Assembly: GCA_028288965.1 (NCBI GenBank) | Contig: JAQGHD010000024.1 | Coordinates: 1 to 39,352 of the forward strand | Length of the DNA stretch: 39,352 nucleotides | Origin: Candidatus Saccharimonadota bacterium | GTDB taxonomy: Bacteria > Patescibacteriota > Saccharimonadia > Saccharimonadales > JAQGHD01 | Direction: 5' to 3' | Shown here: one piece after another, positions 7,692 to 14,951 of the stretch | How positions within the stretch are numbered: the first letter of the stretch is position 1 | How the letters are laid out: each line of letters begins with the position of its first letter | Program-made: the position numbers and the translations under genes | Notes under the pieces: generated by a model | Database searches by the model: none | Told to the model about the DNA's origin: nothing | What the model saw: only the letters and a program-made list of their open reading frames with translations

Positions 7692-8021
7692 CTAAATATT
7701 CTGTAGGTCTAAGACTTTCGCAGCAGCAAAAGCTCCTCGCATATACGCTGCTTCTGGGCATCTTTGTGCTGGGTCTACTAACTTGAATCGTTCGAGATGG
7801 TCCAAGCCGAAGACATGCTTTTCAATGAAATCATGGCTGTAACCACAGCTGCTAAGCTCGGGATGTGCCTCCATCCACTCACCATCGCTGCATGTAAATA
7901 TACCGATGCTATCACGTGCTATTTTGTAGTCTGTGGTTTCATTAAAGTAAACCTCATCAAACATAGCATCAAAGCCTGTCATCCATGGATGTGCTAATGC
8001 CTCAAGATTTGGTTCACTCAT
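7692..8021 (-). CDS. Hypothetical protein, 109 aa
   Basis: No family recognised. The product is acidic and aromatic-rich (HPWMTGFDAMFDEVYFNETT), with no signal peptide or membrane segment. Two cysteines and several histidines are scattered without a zinc-finger spacing. I choose the ATG at 8021 because an excellent promoter places its -10 box 6 bases before it. The longer frame from 8036 starts with TTG inside that promoter. Monocistronic by context: tRNA-Tyr lies just upstream on the same strand and a hairpin lies downstream. Confidence 0.65.
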   Translation of the reverse strand: MSEPNLEALAHPWMTGFDAMFDEVYFNETTDYKIARDSIGIFTCSDGEWMEAHPELSSCGYSHDFIEKHVFGLDHLERFKLVDPAQRCPEAAYMRGAFAAAKVLDLQNI

Positions 8022-8027
8022 AAAACG

Positions 8028-8056
8028 ATAATACAACCTATACCTATACTTGTCAA
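8028..8056 (-). promoter_or_regulatory. Near-consensus promoter of the 7692-8021 gene, leaderless
   Basis: On the minus strand TTGACA (8056-8051), 17 bases, TATTAT (8033-8028), then 6 bases to ATG 8021. This is the best example in the window of a full promoter that fixes a leaderless start. Confidence 0.75.
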
Positions 8057-8060
8057 AATC

Positions 8061-8146
8061 TGGTGCAGGGTGTAGGATTCGAACCTACGAAGGCGTAAGC
8101 CAACAGATTTACAGTCTGCCGTGTTTGACCGCTTCACTAACCCTGC
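8061..8146 (-). tRNA. tRNA-Tyr (GUA)
   Basis: 86 nt, class II with a long variable arm. The acceptor GCAGGGT pairs with ACCCTGC, followed by discriminator A and encoded CCA. The T arm is GTAGG-TTCGAAT-CCTAC. The anticodon loop, within CAGACTGTAAATCTG, gives GUA for tyrosine. Confidence 0.95.
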
Positions 8147-8152
8147 ACAGTA

Positions 8153-8251
8153 ATGAGACAAACCTACGGTTTTTCTTTGCCCCACAAAACAAGTTTTGCG
8201 GGGACCCCGGTTTGTCTCATCGCGCCGGCAAAATGGAATACATTTTGTCGG
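8153..8251. repeat. Two large hairpins in the tRNA-Thr/tRNA-Tyr spacer
   Basis: First hairpin: ATGAGACAAACC (8153-8164) pairs perfectly with GGTTTGTCTCAT (8209-8220). Nested inside are CCCC-A-CAAAAC (8180-8190) and GTTTTG-C-GGGG (8193-8203). Second hairpin: CCGGCAAAATG (8225-8235) pairs with CATTTTGTCGG (8241-8251) with one G-U. They fill most of the 132-base spacer between two minus-strand tRNA genes. They may be processing structures or the remains of a small inverted-repeat element. No convincing ORF lies here. Confidence 0.6.
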
Positions 8252-8278
8252 GCTGCTCTTTTCCCTTATCAATGTGCA

Positions 8279-8355
8279 TGGAGCCACCTGTCGGATTCGA
8301 ACCGACGACCCTCTGTTTACAAAACAGATGCTCTAACCAGCTGAGCTAAGGTGGC
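8279..8355 (-). tRNA. tRNA-Thr (UGU)
   Basis: 77 nt. Acceptor GCCACCT pairs with AGGTGGC, discriminator T, encoded CCA. The anticodon stem-loop CTGTTTTGTAAACAG gives UGU. The T arm contains GGTTCGAATCC. Confidence 0.95.
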
Positions 8356-8426
8356 GCGTGGCAGCTCTAACAGTTCTCAAGTGTAGCAAAAACAGGGGGA
8401 ATTTGCTACTATTACCAGGTTATTCT

Positions 8427-8501
<75 letters not shown>

Positions 8502-8505
8502 ATAT

Positions 8506-8766
8506 TTACGGTTCGCGGTTCTCGTGCCGCTCAATAGTCTCGGTAATACTTTTATTGAGGCTTTTTAATTCTTCGATGCTGTGCAAACGAACGGCGGCCA
8601 CCACGTCGGCTTCTAATCCTTGGCCGGCTTGGGGACGAATTTGGAAAAATAATAGAGTGGGAATATTTTCACTAGTCAGCTGCACAATGTTGCCATCGGT
8701 AGCCATTATGGGCACTGTGAAGTTCAATTTACTGAGATCTACCGGGCGGTTATCTTTTGGAGTCAT
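8506..8766 (-). CDS. Hypothetical protein, 86 aa
   Basis: No family recognised with confidence. A single compact domain with a beta-rich centre (LNFTVPIMATDGNIVQLTSE, then PTLLFFQIRPQAGQG) and a C-terminal helix (IEELKSLNKSITETIERHEN). The layout resembles small bacterial proteins of the 'sensor of ADVVA..RLHS..EL' type, but I cannot name one. The TATACT box at 8778-8773 ends 6 bases before the ATG, a leaderless layout that supports the start. The stop lies only 4 bases from the tRNA-Thr(GGU) gene on the other strand. Confidence 0.6.
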   Translation of the reverse strand: MTPKDNRPVDLSKLNFTVPIMATDGNIVQLTSENIPTLLFFQIRPQAGQGLEADVVAAVRLHSIEELKSLNKSITETIERHENREP

Positions 8767-8809
8767 GCTAATAGTATAATCCTTTCACCTAATGAAAGCA
8801 GTAGGGGAG

Positions 8810-8838
8810 TTTACAAAACAGAGGTCATTTGGTAAAAT
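8810..8838 (+). promoter_or_regulatory. Promoter of rpmG
   Basis: TTTACA (8810-8815), 17 bases, TAAAAT (8833-8838). The leader of about 20 nt carries AAAGGA upstream of the ATG at 8867, so this gene is leadered, like other ribosomal genes here. Confidence 0.65.
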
Positions 8839-8866
8839 AAGACAAATTCGAAAGGACGTATAGAAG

Positions 8867-9073
8867 ATGGCTAAAAAAGGTGATAAACGACGTATACTTG
8901 GCATGGTCAGCGAAGGTTCTGGCGGTCGGCATTATTACACCACCAAAAACACCATGAATACCCCAGATAAGCTGAGTCTACGCAAGTATGACCCAGTGCT
9001 GCGTAAGCACGTCTTATACGTCGAAACCAAAAAGAGTTTGGGCCGTAACGAAGTCAAGCCACGTAAGGGCTAG
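8867..9073 (+). CDS. rpmG: 50S ribosomal protein L33, zinc-less form
   Basis: Small large-subunit protein near the E site. The core [20 protein letters not shown] with [17 protein letters not shown] is the L33 pattern. In zinc-binding L33 the positions before YYTTKN and before RKH are CxxC pairs. Here they read SEGSG and DPVL, so all four cysteines are gone; this is the 'C-minus' type known from other bacteria. 68 residues, longer than the usual 50-55 because of basic extensions at both ends. Confidence 0.88.
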   Translation: MAKKGDKRRILGMVSEGSGGRHYYTTKNTMNTPDKLSLRKYDPVLRKHVLYVETKKSLGRNEVKPRKG

Positions 9074-9087
9074 GCAAACCTTTTAGA

Positions 9088-10539
9088 CTAGTGCTGATTA
9101 CCAGTGATAACTCGTAGTACGGAGGGCTGGTGATTCTTGTCAGTTTCGGCTATCACTAGCATACAAATTGTTTCAGGCGAAACCTCTAAATCAGTTTGTA
9201 ACTGTAGATCAGCAAATTCATCTATTTTTCCTTCTATAAAATAGACGCGCGTACCTATTCTATCCACGGTATACCAGATTGGTCTATTACCCGTAGCCAT
9301 ATCTTTATTGGCAGTTCGCACTCGTTTAACGCTCGTACCAGTTCGCCGCGGCATGATGCCAGCAGCCATACGCCTGCCTTGCTGTAATATAGCGGCATCA
9401 TACAAATTCTGTTCATCCCGAGAGGTCTGAGCATGGTCGCGAACGATATTGGAAATAGACCCCAGCTGCGAGTTACCAATGGCTCGTATAACCAAAATCT
9501 GAGAGTCTGAGGTTTCAATTCGTTCTATGGGCAGATCTGTTATTTGTCCTTCATTAATCCAAGGCACGCTTAACGGATAACTACCGAGCTGTTCGAAATA
9601 GACTTCTGACAAATCCTGGTCATTTTCTTCGCTGAGCTCGGTTACCTGGTCCGTTTCGGACTGAGGAGCTTTGGGCGTTTGTTCTGGCGTTGGTTGTGGT
9701 TTGGGTGCCGGACGACTCTTTACGGCAGCTTGGTCATGTGGGTCCAGATTCTGCAGAATGGCGCTGTTACCTTCGGCGATAAATTTATCGACATTGGCTT
9801 CCAATGTAGCCAGCATATCCTCCTGTTCAACTAGCAGTTTTTTGACAATGAAGCCATACGGCTCAGCCTGCAATTGCACGAGCAAATCATTTAGGGTTCG
9901 CACTTTTCGAGAAATGCGCTTTTCCTCGGTCTTTTCCCGCATTGAGTTAAGGTCAACGTAAGGAGTTGCTCTAACTTCTGTCCGCGTGAGCCGGGCAAAG
10001 GCCCGACGCATAAGCCTCTTCTTATGTGCATCTCGCTCAGGTACAATCTCACAAATTTCTTGCAGGTCCTCATCGAGCGCACTGAACACCGTCGCCTTAA
10101 TATAGGCCGGGATGCGTCCTAAGCTGCCTTGGCTAAAACTAATATCGACGGGGACAGTTCCGGCTTCAATTTCATCAAGTCGCTGAATAAAAAGAGTCCG
10201 AGTTTTAGGAGGAATGCTTGTCCATGTATATTGCGGTGTATCGTCGGCATCGTCTGGCACCAATACATTTCCGGCTGCAAGTACCGTTCGATGACTTGTT
10301 AAGCGTTCACGGAATTTCTGCAGCTGCAGCAGCTGAGATTGCCGTTCAATTTCGGCTACAAACTCGTCTTGGGAGAGTGTAAGGCCAGATAAATTATCTA
10401 AATGTTGTTTTAGTTCGGTAAATTCGTCATCAATATCTGGATACAGCAGCCTGTAACTAAGCTGCTGTCTTACATGGTCAGCTATTTGCTCACCGAGTCT
10501 TAAATTGGCCGTCTCACCCGTAAAGGGTTTATCTTCCAT
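9088..10539 (-). CDS. Large hypothetical protein, 483 aa
   Basis: I do not recognise a family. No signal peptide or membrane segments. Residues ~1-270 are helical and charged, with coiled-coil character (LQLQKFRERLTSHR; KKLLVEQEDMLATLEANVDK). A Pro/Gln/Glu-rich linker at ~275-305 (SRPAPKPQPTPEQTPK) separates a C-terminal domain of ~175 residues with mixed alpha/beta pattern (ESDQ-type beginnings, then IWYTVDRIGTRVYFIEGKID). It starts from a TATAAT ending 8 bases before the ATG (10553-10548) and is convergent with rpmG. The two-domain layout with a linker suggests a scaffold or structural protein, which is only an inference. Confidence 0.8.
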   Translation of the reverse strand: MEDKPFTGETANLRLGEQIADHVRQQLSYRLLYPDIDDEFTELKQHLDNLSGLTLSQDEFVAEIERQSQLLQLQKFRERLTSHRTVLAAGNVLVPDDADDTPQYTWTSIPPKTRTLFIQRLDEIEAGTVPVDISFSQGSLGRIPAYIKATVFSALDEDLQEICEIVPERDAHKKRLMRRAFARLTRTEVRATPYVDLNSMREKTEEKRISRKVRTLNDLLVQLQAEPYGFIVKKLLVEQEDMLATLEANVDKFIAEGNSAILQNLDPHDQAAVKSRPAPKPQPTPEQTPKAPQSETDQVTELSEENDQDLSEVYFEQLGSYPLSVPWINEGQITDLPIERIETSDSQILVIRAIGNSQLGSISNIVRDHAQTSRDEQNLYDAAILQQGRRMAAGIMPRRTGTSVKRVRTANKDMATGNRPIWYTVDRIGTRVYFIEGKIDEFADLQLQTDLEVSPETICMLVIAETDKNHQPSVLRVITGNQH

Positions 10540-10595
10540 AAACGACTATTATACAATCAATTAACTAAATATACTTAAGAAGCCGTGATGGCTTT

Positions 10596-10670
10596 TGGCA
10601 GGGGCATGTGGAATCGAACCACAATCTAAGGTTTTGGAGACCTTTATACTAACCGTTGTACTATGCCCCT
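10596..10670 (-). tRNA. tRNA-Trp (CCA)
   Basis: 75 nt. Acceptor AGGGGCA pairs with TGCCCCT, discriminator G, encoded CCA. The anticodon stem AAGGT/ACCTT encloses CTCCAAA, giving anticodon CCA. No UCA-anticodon tRNA is seen, in line with UGA being a stop. Confidence 0.95.
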
Positions 10671-10768
10671 TTAAACTACCAGCTCATAATAATCCAAAGT
10701 TACCGCATTGTCATCTGTTTGCCATGGCTTTTCAACTATTAACAAATCTGTTATACAATAGGATACAT

Positions 10769-11428
10769 ATGAGTAAGCTGTCGTTAAGTAAGCCGCTGTT
10801 GATTTTGCTATATGGGTTTCCTGGCTCAGGCAAGACGCATTTTGCCCGTCAACTAAGTGAAACACTTGGTATTGCCCACCTGCAAGGCGACAGGATCCGC
10901 TACGAACTGTTTGAGAACCCGCGCTATGACAAAGAGGAAAACGACATTGTGACGCACATTATGGATTACATGACCGAGGTACTATTACAGGCCGGCGTCA
11001 GTGTTATTTACGACACCCATGTTTTGCGTTTAGCCCAGCGGCGAGTTTTGCGAGATATGGCCCGAAAGAGCCGAGCTGAGCATGCCCTCATTTGGTTGCA
11101 AATTGATAACGATGCCGCCTTTGCCCGTGTCAGCGGGCGTGACCGGCGCAAAGCCGATGACAAATATGCCGTGCCCCTCACACAGCCTCAATTTGAGAAA
11201 TTGATGGCCGCTATGCAGAATCCCAGAGACGAAGATTACATTGTTATTAGCGGCAAGCACACCTTTAACGCCCAGCGGGGCAGTGTAACTAAGAAATTCT
11301 ATGAGCTTGGCTATCTCGACGCCGAGACCGCTATGAGCAAAGTTGTTAAACCGGGTATGGTAAATCTCATTCCTAATCCTATGGCTGGCCGTGTAGATCA
11401 AGCCCGGCGTAATATAATTATTCGCTAA
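10769..11428 (+). CDS. P-loop kinase, AAA_33-like
   Basis: Small nucleoside/small-molecule kinase fold. The Walker A motif is YGFPGSGKTHFARQL near residue 15, followed by a substrate/Asp motif LQGDRIRYELFENPRYD and a conserved VIYDTHVLRLAQRR. A lid-like basic segment SGRDRRKADDKY comes later. The layout matches the AAA_33 (zeta-toxin/kinase-like) group; the substrate is unknown. I start at ATG 10769 because TACAAT (10754-10759) lies 9 bases before it. The longer frame from 10595 would translate across the antisense of tRNA-Trp. The stop TAA overlaps the next ATG by one base, so it is coupled to the metallopeptidase gene. Confidence 0.82.
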   Translation: MSKLSLSKPLLILLYGFPGSGKTHFARQLSETLGIAHLQGDRIRYELFENPRYDKEENDIVTHIMDYMTEVLLQAGVSVIYDTHVLRLAQRRVLRDMARKSRAEHALIWLQIDNDAAFARVSGRDRRKADDKYAVPLTQPQFEKLMAAMQNPRDEDYIVISGKHTFNAQRGSVTKKFYELGYLDAETAMSKVVKPGMVNLIPNPMAGRVDQARRNIIIR

Positions 11429-12132
11429 TGCCTAGCCGACAAATACAGTTAGAAGAGGTGGGCCTGGTTACTATTGTCAAGCGACGTGGTGCCAGAAACA
11501 TTCGCCTGACGATTCAGCCCGATGGCCAAGTTCGGGTCAGCCTGCCAATGTGGGCGTCATATCAGGCGGCCACAGAATTTGTAAAGCAAAAACGAGATTG
11601 GATAACCAAAAATCAGGTAAGCAAAAGCCTCATTCATTCGGGGCAACGCATTGGCAAGGCTCATAGGTTGCTATTTGTTCCGAGCCCTACGGCCAGTAAG
11701 ACTTCGGCTAGGATCAAAGACCAAGAAATACGAGTTACTCATCCTGCAGCCCAGGCGCTTACTACGGCAACCGTCCAGGCAGCCGCACACAAAGCAGCCC
11801 TCAGAGCCTTGCGAGACGAGGCCGAGCAGTTATTGCCCCGCCGATTGCGTGAGCTAGCCACGCACAACGAACTGCCCTTTAAGAGCGCCAGTGTCAGGCA
11901 ACTTAAAACCCGTTGGGGCAGTTGTAGTTCCCAACAACACATCACCTTAAATTACTACCTTATGCAGTTGCCCTGGCCGCTCATCGATTACGTACTGGTA
12001 CACGAATTGGTGCACACTAAACACATGAATCATGGCCCTGAATTTTGGGAGCTGATGGAGCGGCTGATACCAAGCGCTAGAACCGTGCGTAAGCAACTTA
12101 AGGCCTATCGCCCTTGGCTCGTCACGTATTAA
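11428..12132 (+). CDS. YgjP-like (DUF45) metallopeptidase
   Basis: The signature YVLVHELVHTKHMNHGPEFW contains a HExxH-type zinc site (HELVH) and the third ligand region NHGPEFW, as in YgjP/DUF45 proteins. The conserved RQLKTRWGSCSSQQHITLNY precedes it. The N-terminal part (RRGARNIRLTIQPDGQVRV) is the usual beta domain of the family. 234 residues, the expected size. No signal peptide, so it is probably cytosolic. Family members are putative zinc peptidases without a settled substrate. Overlaps the kinase gene by one base. Confidence 0.9.
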   Translation: MPSRQIQLEEVGLVTIVKRRGARNIRLTIQPDGQVRVSLPMWASYQAATEFVKQKRDWITKNQVSKSLIHSGQRIGKAHRLLFVPSPTASKTSARIKDQEIRVTHPAAQALTTATVQAAAHKAALRALRDEAEQLLPRRLRELATHNELPFKSASVRQLKTRWGSCSSQQHITLNYYLMQLPWPLIDYVLVHELVHTKHMNHGPEFWELMERLIPSARTVRKQLKAYRPWLVTY

Positions 12133-12141
12133 ATGATGTGA

Positions 12142-12147
12142 CATAAT
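12142..12147 (+). promoter_or_regulatory. -10 box of the histidine kinase gene, leaderless type
   Basis: CATAAT ending 7 bases before ATG 12155, with no Shine-Dalgarno site between. Confidence 0.4.
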
Positions 12148-12154
12148 ACCAATA

Positions 12155-13258
12155 ATGCTTAAAAAAATCCGCTTTTTACCTACAAATAACGCCGATCTAG
12201 AACACGAACGACTGACTAGTTTGATCAACAATATGGCCGATGGCGTCATAGCCACCGATGAGCACGTCAAAATCGTGCTCTATAATGGAGCAGCCCTTAA
12301 CATTTTAGACGTTAACAGCTCCATAAACAGCAAACCAATCGACGAAGTTTTGAGCTTAATCGATAAAAATAATCAGCCCGTGGATGTCCGCACCCTCATA
12401 TTAGAAACCAAAACTGCTCTGTCAAACCGCGATTTTCGGCTGCAGTATCCAGATAAAAGCACAATGAATCTCTATATAAGCATCGCGCCAGTTAAACTTG
12501 GCTACGGTAAGAATGGTGACAGCGGTTACGTAATATTGATCAGGGATATTACCCGAGAAAAATCTTTAGAAGAAGAACGTGATGAATTCATTAGCGTCTC
12601 TAGCCACGAGCTGCGCACGCCAATTGCCATAGCCGAGGGCAATATTAGTAACGCTCTGCTCATTGCCCAAAAAACTGGGGATATGACTAAGATTAAGCAG
12701 GCCCTGGAACAAGCGCATAACCAAGTTACTTTCTTGAGCGAACTCGTCAACGACCTATCTACATTATCACGGGCAGAACGCTCGCAGTTACATGTGGAGA
12801 TCGAGCCGATCAACGCTCATGACTTGTGCCAAGAGCTGGTCGACAATTACCGTCCGGATGCTGAAAAGAAGGGGCTGGAACTCAAGCTAGAGCTCGATCC
12901 GCAGCTAGAGTTGTTGCAATCGAGTCGGCTCTATGTCCGTGAGACGCTGCAAAACTTTATCACCAATGCCATTAAATACACCCAAACGGGTAGCGTGACC
13001 CTCGGTGCCAGAAATAAGCCAGTCGGGATTGAATTCTATGTAGCCGATACGGGCATTGGCATTAGTAAGTCGGACAAGGAAAAAGTCTTTGATAAATTCT
13101 TTCGGTCCGAAGACTTCAGAACCAGGGAAACAAACGGCACGGGCCTAGGGCTATACGTAACCATGAAATTAGCTCGTTTGATCCATGCTGAGATCACTCT
13201 GCAAAGTGAGTTAAACAAAGGCTCAACCTTTAGTGTCTATATTCCTAACTTAAAGTAA
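12155..13258 (+). CDS. Soluble PAS-domain sensor histidine kinase
   Basis: PAS domain at residues ~17-135 (LINNMADGVIATDEHVKIVL, ending IRDITREKSLEEERDEFIS). HisKA dimerisation domain has the phospho-acceptor in SSHELRTPIA (His151). The HATPase domain has an N box (NFITNAIKYT), G1 (DTGIGIS), F box (KFFRSEDFRTRE) and G2 (GTGLGLYVTMKLA). No membrane segment, so it senses a cytoplasmic signal. No response regulator gene is adjacent. The only DNA-binding response-type domain in the window (22323) lacks a receiver. 367 residues, all catalytic motifs intact. Confidence 0.93.
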   Translation: MLKKIRFLPTNNADLEHERLTSLINNMADGVIATDEHVKIVLYNGAALNILDVNSSINSKPIDEVLSLIDKNNQPVDVRTLILETKTALSNRDFRLQYPDKSTMNLYISIAPVKLGYGKNGDSGYVILIRDITREKSLEEERDEFISVSSHELRTPIAIAEGNISNALLIAQKTGDMTKIKQALEQAHNQVTFLSELVNDLSTLSRAERSQLHVEIEPINAHDLCQELVDNYRPDAEKKGLELKLELDPQLELLQSSRLYVRETLQNFITNAIKYTQTGSVTLGARNKPVGIEFYVADTGIGISKSDKEKVFDKFFRSEDFRTRETNGTGLGLYVTMKLARLIHAEITLQSELNKGSTFSVYIPNLK

Positions 13259-13298
13259 GCTGCTTTTTGGCCAAAGGTAGTCACTGCCGCGCCAGAGC

Positions 13299-13356
13299 TT
13301 GACGCTCACGGAGTTATGGGCTATGCTTGACACGTCGGAACCTACTCTAGTATGAG
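13299..13356 (+). promoter_or_regulatory. Tandem promoters of secE-nusG
   Basis: P1: TTGACG (13299-13304), 17 bases, TATGCT (13322-13327). P2: TTGACA (13327-13332), 18 bases, TATGAG (13351-13356). The last T of the P1 -10 box is the first T of the P2 -35 box. P2 would start near 13363, leaving a short leader with AAGGGG (13372-13377) before the GTG start of secE. Confidence 0.55.
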
Positions 13357-13365
13357 TAGGTTTTT
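13339..13365 (+). terminator. Hairpin with T tract overlapping the secE promoter
   Basis: AACCTACTC (13339-13347), loop TAGTAT, GAGTAGGTT (13354-13362), then TTT: nine perfect pairs with a T run. It can terminate the histidine kinase transcript. It also covers the spacer and -10 box of the second secE promoter, so an operator role cannot be excluded. Confidence 0.6.
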
Positions 13366-13385
13366 AAGTGTAAGGGGTTCTACCA

Positions 13386-13730
13386 GTGGCCAATGAAGAA
13401 AAAAGTTCCAATAAAGCCGCCAAATCCAGCCTGCGGGAACTCGCAACTAAACAAGCAAATAAAAAACAGCCTCGTCGTTTGCGCAGTGCTGCTGGCAAAG
13501 TTAGTTTTTTGCTGGTACCGTTTAAATTTATTGGCAAAATTGGCCGGTTTATCATTCCTCCGTATTTCCGCAATAGCTGGAAGGAACTCAAGGAAGTCAC
13601 TTGGCCCAGCCGTAAAGAAACGCGGCAACTTACGCTCGCTGTTTTTGTGTTCGCCATCATCTTTGGCGCACTTATTACCATCACTGACTACGGTTTAGAT
13701 AAAGTATTTAGAAAGGTTCTACTTAAATAA
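13386..13730 (+). CDS. secE: Preprotein translocase subunit SecE
   Basis: Clamp subunit of the SecYEG channel. The C-terminal half shows the conserved cytosolic segment SWKELKEVTWPSRKETRQLT followed by one membrane span (TLAVFVFAIIFGALITITDY). This is the single-span form. The first ~70 residues are a basic Ala/Lys/Ser extension. The start is GTG 13386 with AAGGGG upstream. An overlapping frame from ATG 13393 loses the SecE sequence and is a shadow. Stop and nusG start share a base (TAATG), the universal secE-nusG pair. Confidence 0.93.
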   Translation: MANEEKSSNKAAKSSLRELATKQANKKQPRRLRSAAGKVSFLLVPFKFIGKIGRFIIPPYFRNSWKELKEVTWPSRKETRQLTLAVFVFAIIFGALITITDYGLDKVFRKVLLK

Positions 13731-14272
13731 TGAGTAAGCGATATGACACCAGTAAACAGTGGTACGCCATCCACACCTACAGTGGTTATGAAGAAAAAGT
13801 AGCCGAGAGTATCCGCCAACGCGCCGCCACGCTTGACATGGGCGACAAGATTTTTCAGGTGCTTGTCCCTAAGGAAAAAATGATCGAAATTAAGAATGGC
13901 AAGCGCAAAGTGGTAGAAAAGCGCATCTTTCAAGGCTACGTTTTAGTACAAATGAAATTAACCGAAGATGCTTGGTACATTGTTCGAAACACTCCCAGCG
14001 TGACAGGTTTTGTGGGTAGCGGAAGCGAACCAACACCGGTGAGCAATGACGAAATGGAAAAGATCAACAAGCGCATGGGCCTGGAACAACCCAAACACAA
14101 GATTGACTACAATTTGGGCGACGTAGTTTCTATCACTGATGGACCTTTCAAGGGCTTTGACGGCAGCATCAACGAAATTGATCCCCAAAAAGGCAAGCTC
14201 AAAGTGCTGGTCAACATGTTTGGCCGCGAAACACCAGTAGAGCTGGACAGTCTACAGGTGAAGCGAGTTTAG
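13730..14272 (+). CDS. nusG: Transcription termination/antitermination protein NusG
   Basis: Binds RNA polymerase to control pausing and links it to ribosomes or Rho. The NGN domain starts KQWYAIHTYSGYEEKVAESI and includes KRIFQGYVLVQMKL and WYIVRNTPSVTGFVG. The C-terminal KOW domain reads LGDVVSITDGPFKGFDGSIN. 180 residues, normal. Coupled to secE by a one-base overlap. Confidence 0.96.
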   Translation: MSKRYDTSKQWYAIHTYSGYEEKVAESIRQRAATLDMGDKIFQVLVPKEKMIEIKNGKRKVVEKRIFQGYVLVQMKLTEDAWYIVRNTPSVTGFVGSGSEPTPVSNDEMEKINKRMGLEQPKHKIDYNLGDVVSITDGPFKGFDGSINEIDPQKGKLKVLVNMFGRETPVELDSLQVKRV

Positions 14273-14274
14273 GC

Positions 14275-14487
14275 ATGGGCGGTGATTCTCAAAAGGAACT
14301 ACGCATTGAAGCCCAAGAAATGGAAAAATACGGCTTTGATTCCAGTAACCCTGATGAAATACTGATTTGGCGAGGGCTTGTACGCACAGTTAGTGACGAC
14401 AAGAAGCCGTATGATTATTCCGAAGATGCATTTGCTTTTGGTAGTGAGCAAAATCCTGGACAACAGGGGTCGGATGTGGTAGAATAG
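14275..14487 (+). CDS. Small hypothetical protein between nusG and rplK, 70 aa
   Basis: No family recognised. The ATG is 2 bases after the nusG stop, so it would be translated by coupling or re-initiation. The product is acidic and hydrophilic (RIEAQEMEKYGFDSSNPDEI, then YDYSEDAFAFGSEQN), without a signal peptide or membrane segment and probably partly disordered. The rplK promoter lies in its 3' end. Its position inside a highly conserved operon, where most bacteria have no gene, makes it worth comparing with relatives. Confidence 0.55.
   Translation: MGGDSQKELRIEAQEMEKYGFDSSNPDEILIWRGLVRTVSDDKKPYDYSEDAFAFGSEQNPGQQGSDVVE
14457..14485 (+). promoter_or_regulatory. Promoter of rplK
   Basis: TGGACA (14457-14462), 17 bases, TAGAAT (14480-14485), inside the end of the small upstream gene. 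The start would be near 14492, leaving a leader of about 27 nt that is almost entirely the hairpin at 14499-14519. Confidence 0.6.
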
Positions 14488-14498
14488 ATAAGTTACGC

Positions 14499-14519
14499 AC
14501 TCCAGGAGGAGTTTTTTTA
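14499..14519 (+). promoter_or_regulatory. Terminator-like hairpin containing the rplK Shine-Dalgarno site
   Basis: ACTCC (14499-14503), AGGA, GGAGT (14508-14512), then seven T residues up to the ATG at 14519. The AGGAGG ribosome site (14504-14509) spans the loop and the right arm. When folded, the hairpin hides the ribosome site and mimics an intrinsic terminator; when bound by a ribosome it is open. Confidence 0.45.
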
Positions 14520-14950
14520 TGGCAGAGAAAGTAGTAAGAGCAAATCTAAAATTAAAGATCCGTGGCGGCCAAGCTAATGCTGCGCCACCGGTTGGTAGCA
14601 CCCTGGGACAATATGGGGTCAACATGATGGATTTTATTAATCCATTCAACGAACAGACCAAAGAGATGCAAGGCAAAATGTGCACAGTGCACATTACCAT
14701 TTATGAAGATCGCACCATGAGTTGGCGAGTAGTTGGTGAGCCAACCGATGACCTTATTCGGGCGGCGCTAAAAATTGACAAAGGTTCGGGTAAGCCCAAC
14801 AGTGAAAAAATCAGCAAGAAGCTGAGCGACACCCAACTGACCGAAATCGCTACCAACAAAGCCAAAGACATGAACACCGATGACGTCGAAGCTGTAAAGA
14901 AAATGGTCGCAGGTACTGCTCGCAGTATGGGCGTAGAGATTGAAGGCTAG
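14519..14950 (+). CDS. rplK: 50S ribosomal protein L11
   Basis: Forms the L11 stalk base with 23S rRNA at the GTPase-associated centre. The N-terminal domain reads ANLKLKIRGGQANAAPPVGS and TLGQYGVNMMDFINPFNEQT. The C-terminal rRNA-binding domain ends DVEAVKKMVAGTARSMGVEI. 143 residues, normal. A strong AGGAGG precedes the start. One base separates its stop from the start of the next small gene. Confidence 0.96.
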   Translation: MAEKVVRANLKLKIRGGQANAAPPVGSTLGQYGVNMMDFINPFNEQTKEMQGKMCTVHITIYEDRTMSWRVVGEPTDDLIRAALKIDKGSGKPNSEKISKKLSDTQLTEIATNKAKDMNTDDVEAVKKMVAGTARSMGVEIEG

Positions 14951-14951
14951 G

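Noticed and set aside
8018-8349. ORFs crossing the tRNA-Tyr and tRNA-Thr genes on both strands
   Set aside because: They are translations of tRNA sequence and the hairpin spacer; no start signals.
10595-10768. Longer 277-residue version of the P-loop kinase
   Set aside because: The extra part reads across the antisense of tRNA-Trp; ATG 10769 has a -10 box directly upstream.
13393-13698. Overlapping ORF starting at ATG 13393
   Set aside because: Different frame inside secE; the SecE signature is only in the frame from GTG 13386.
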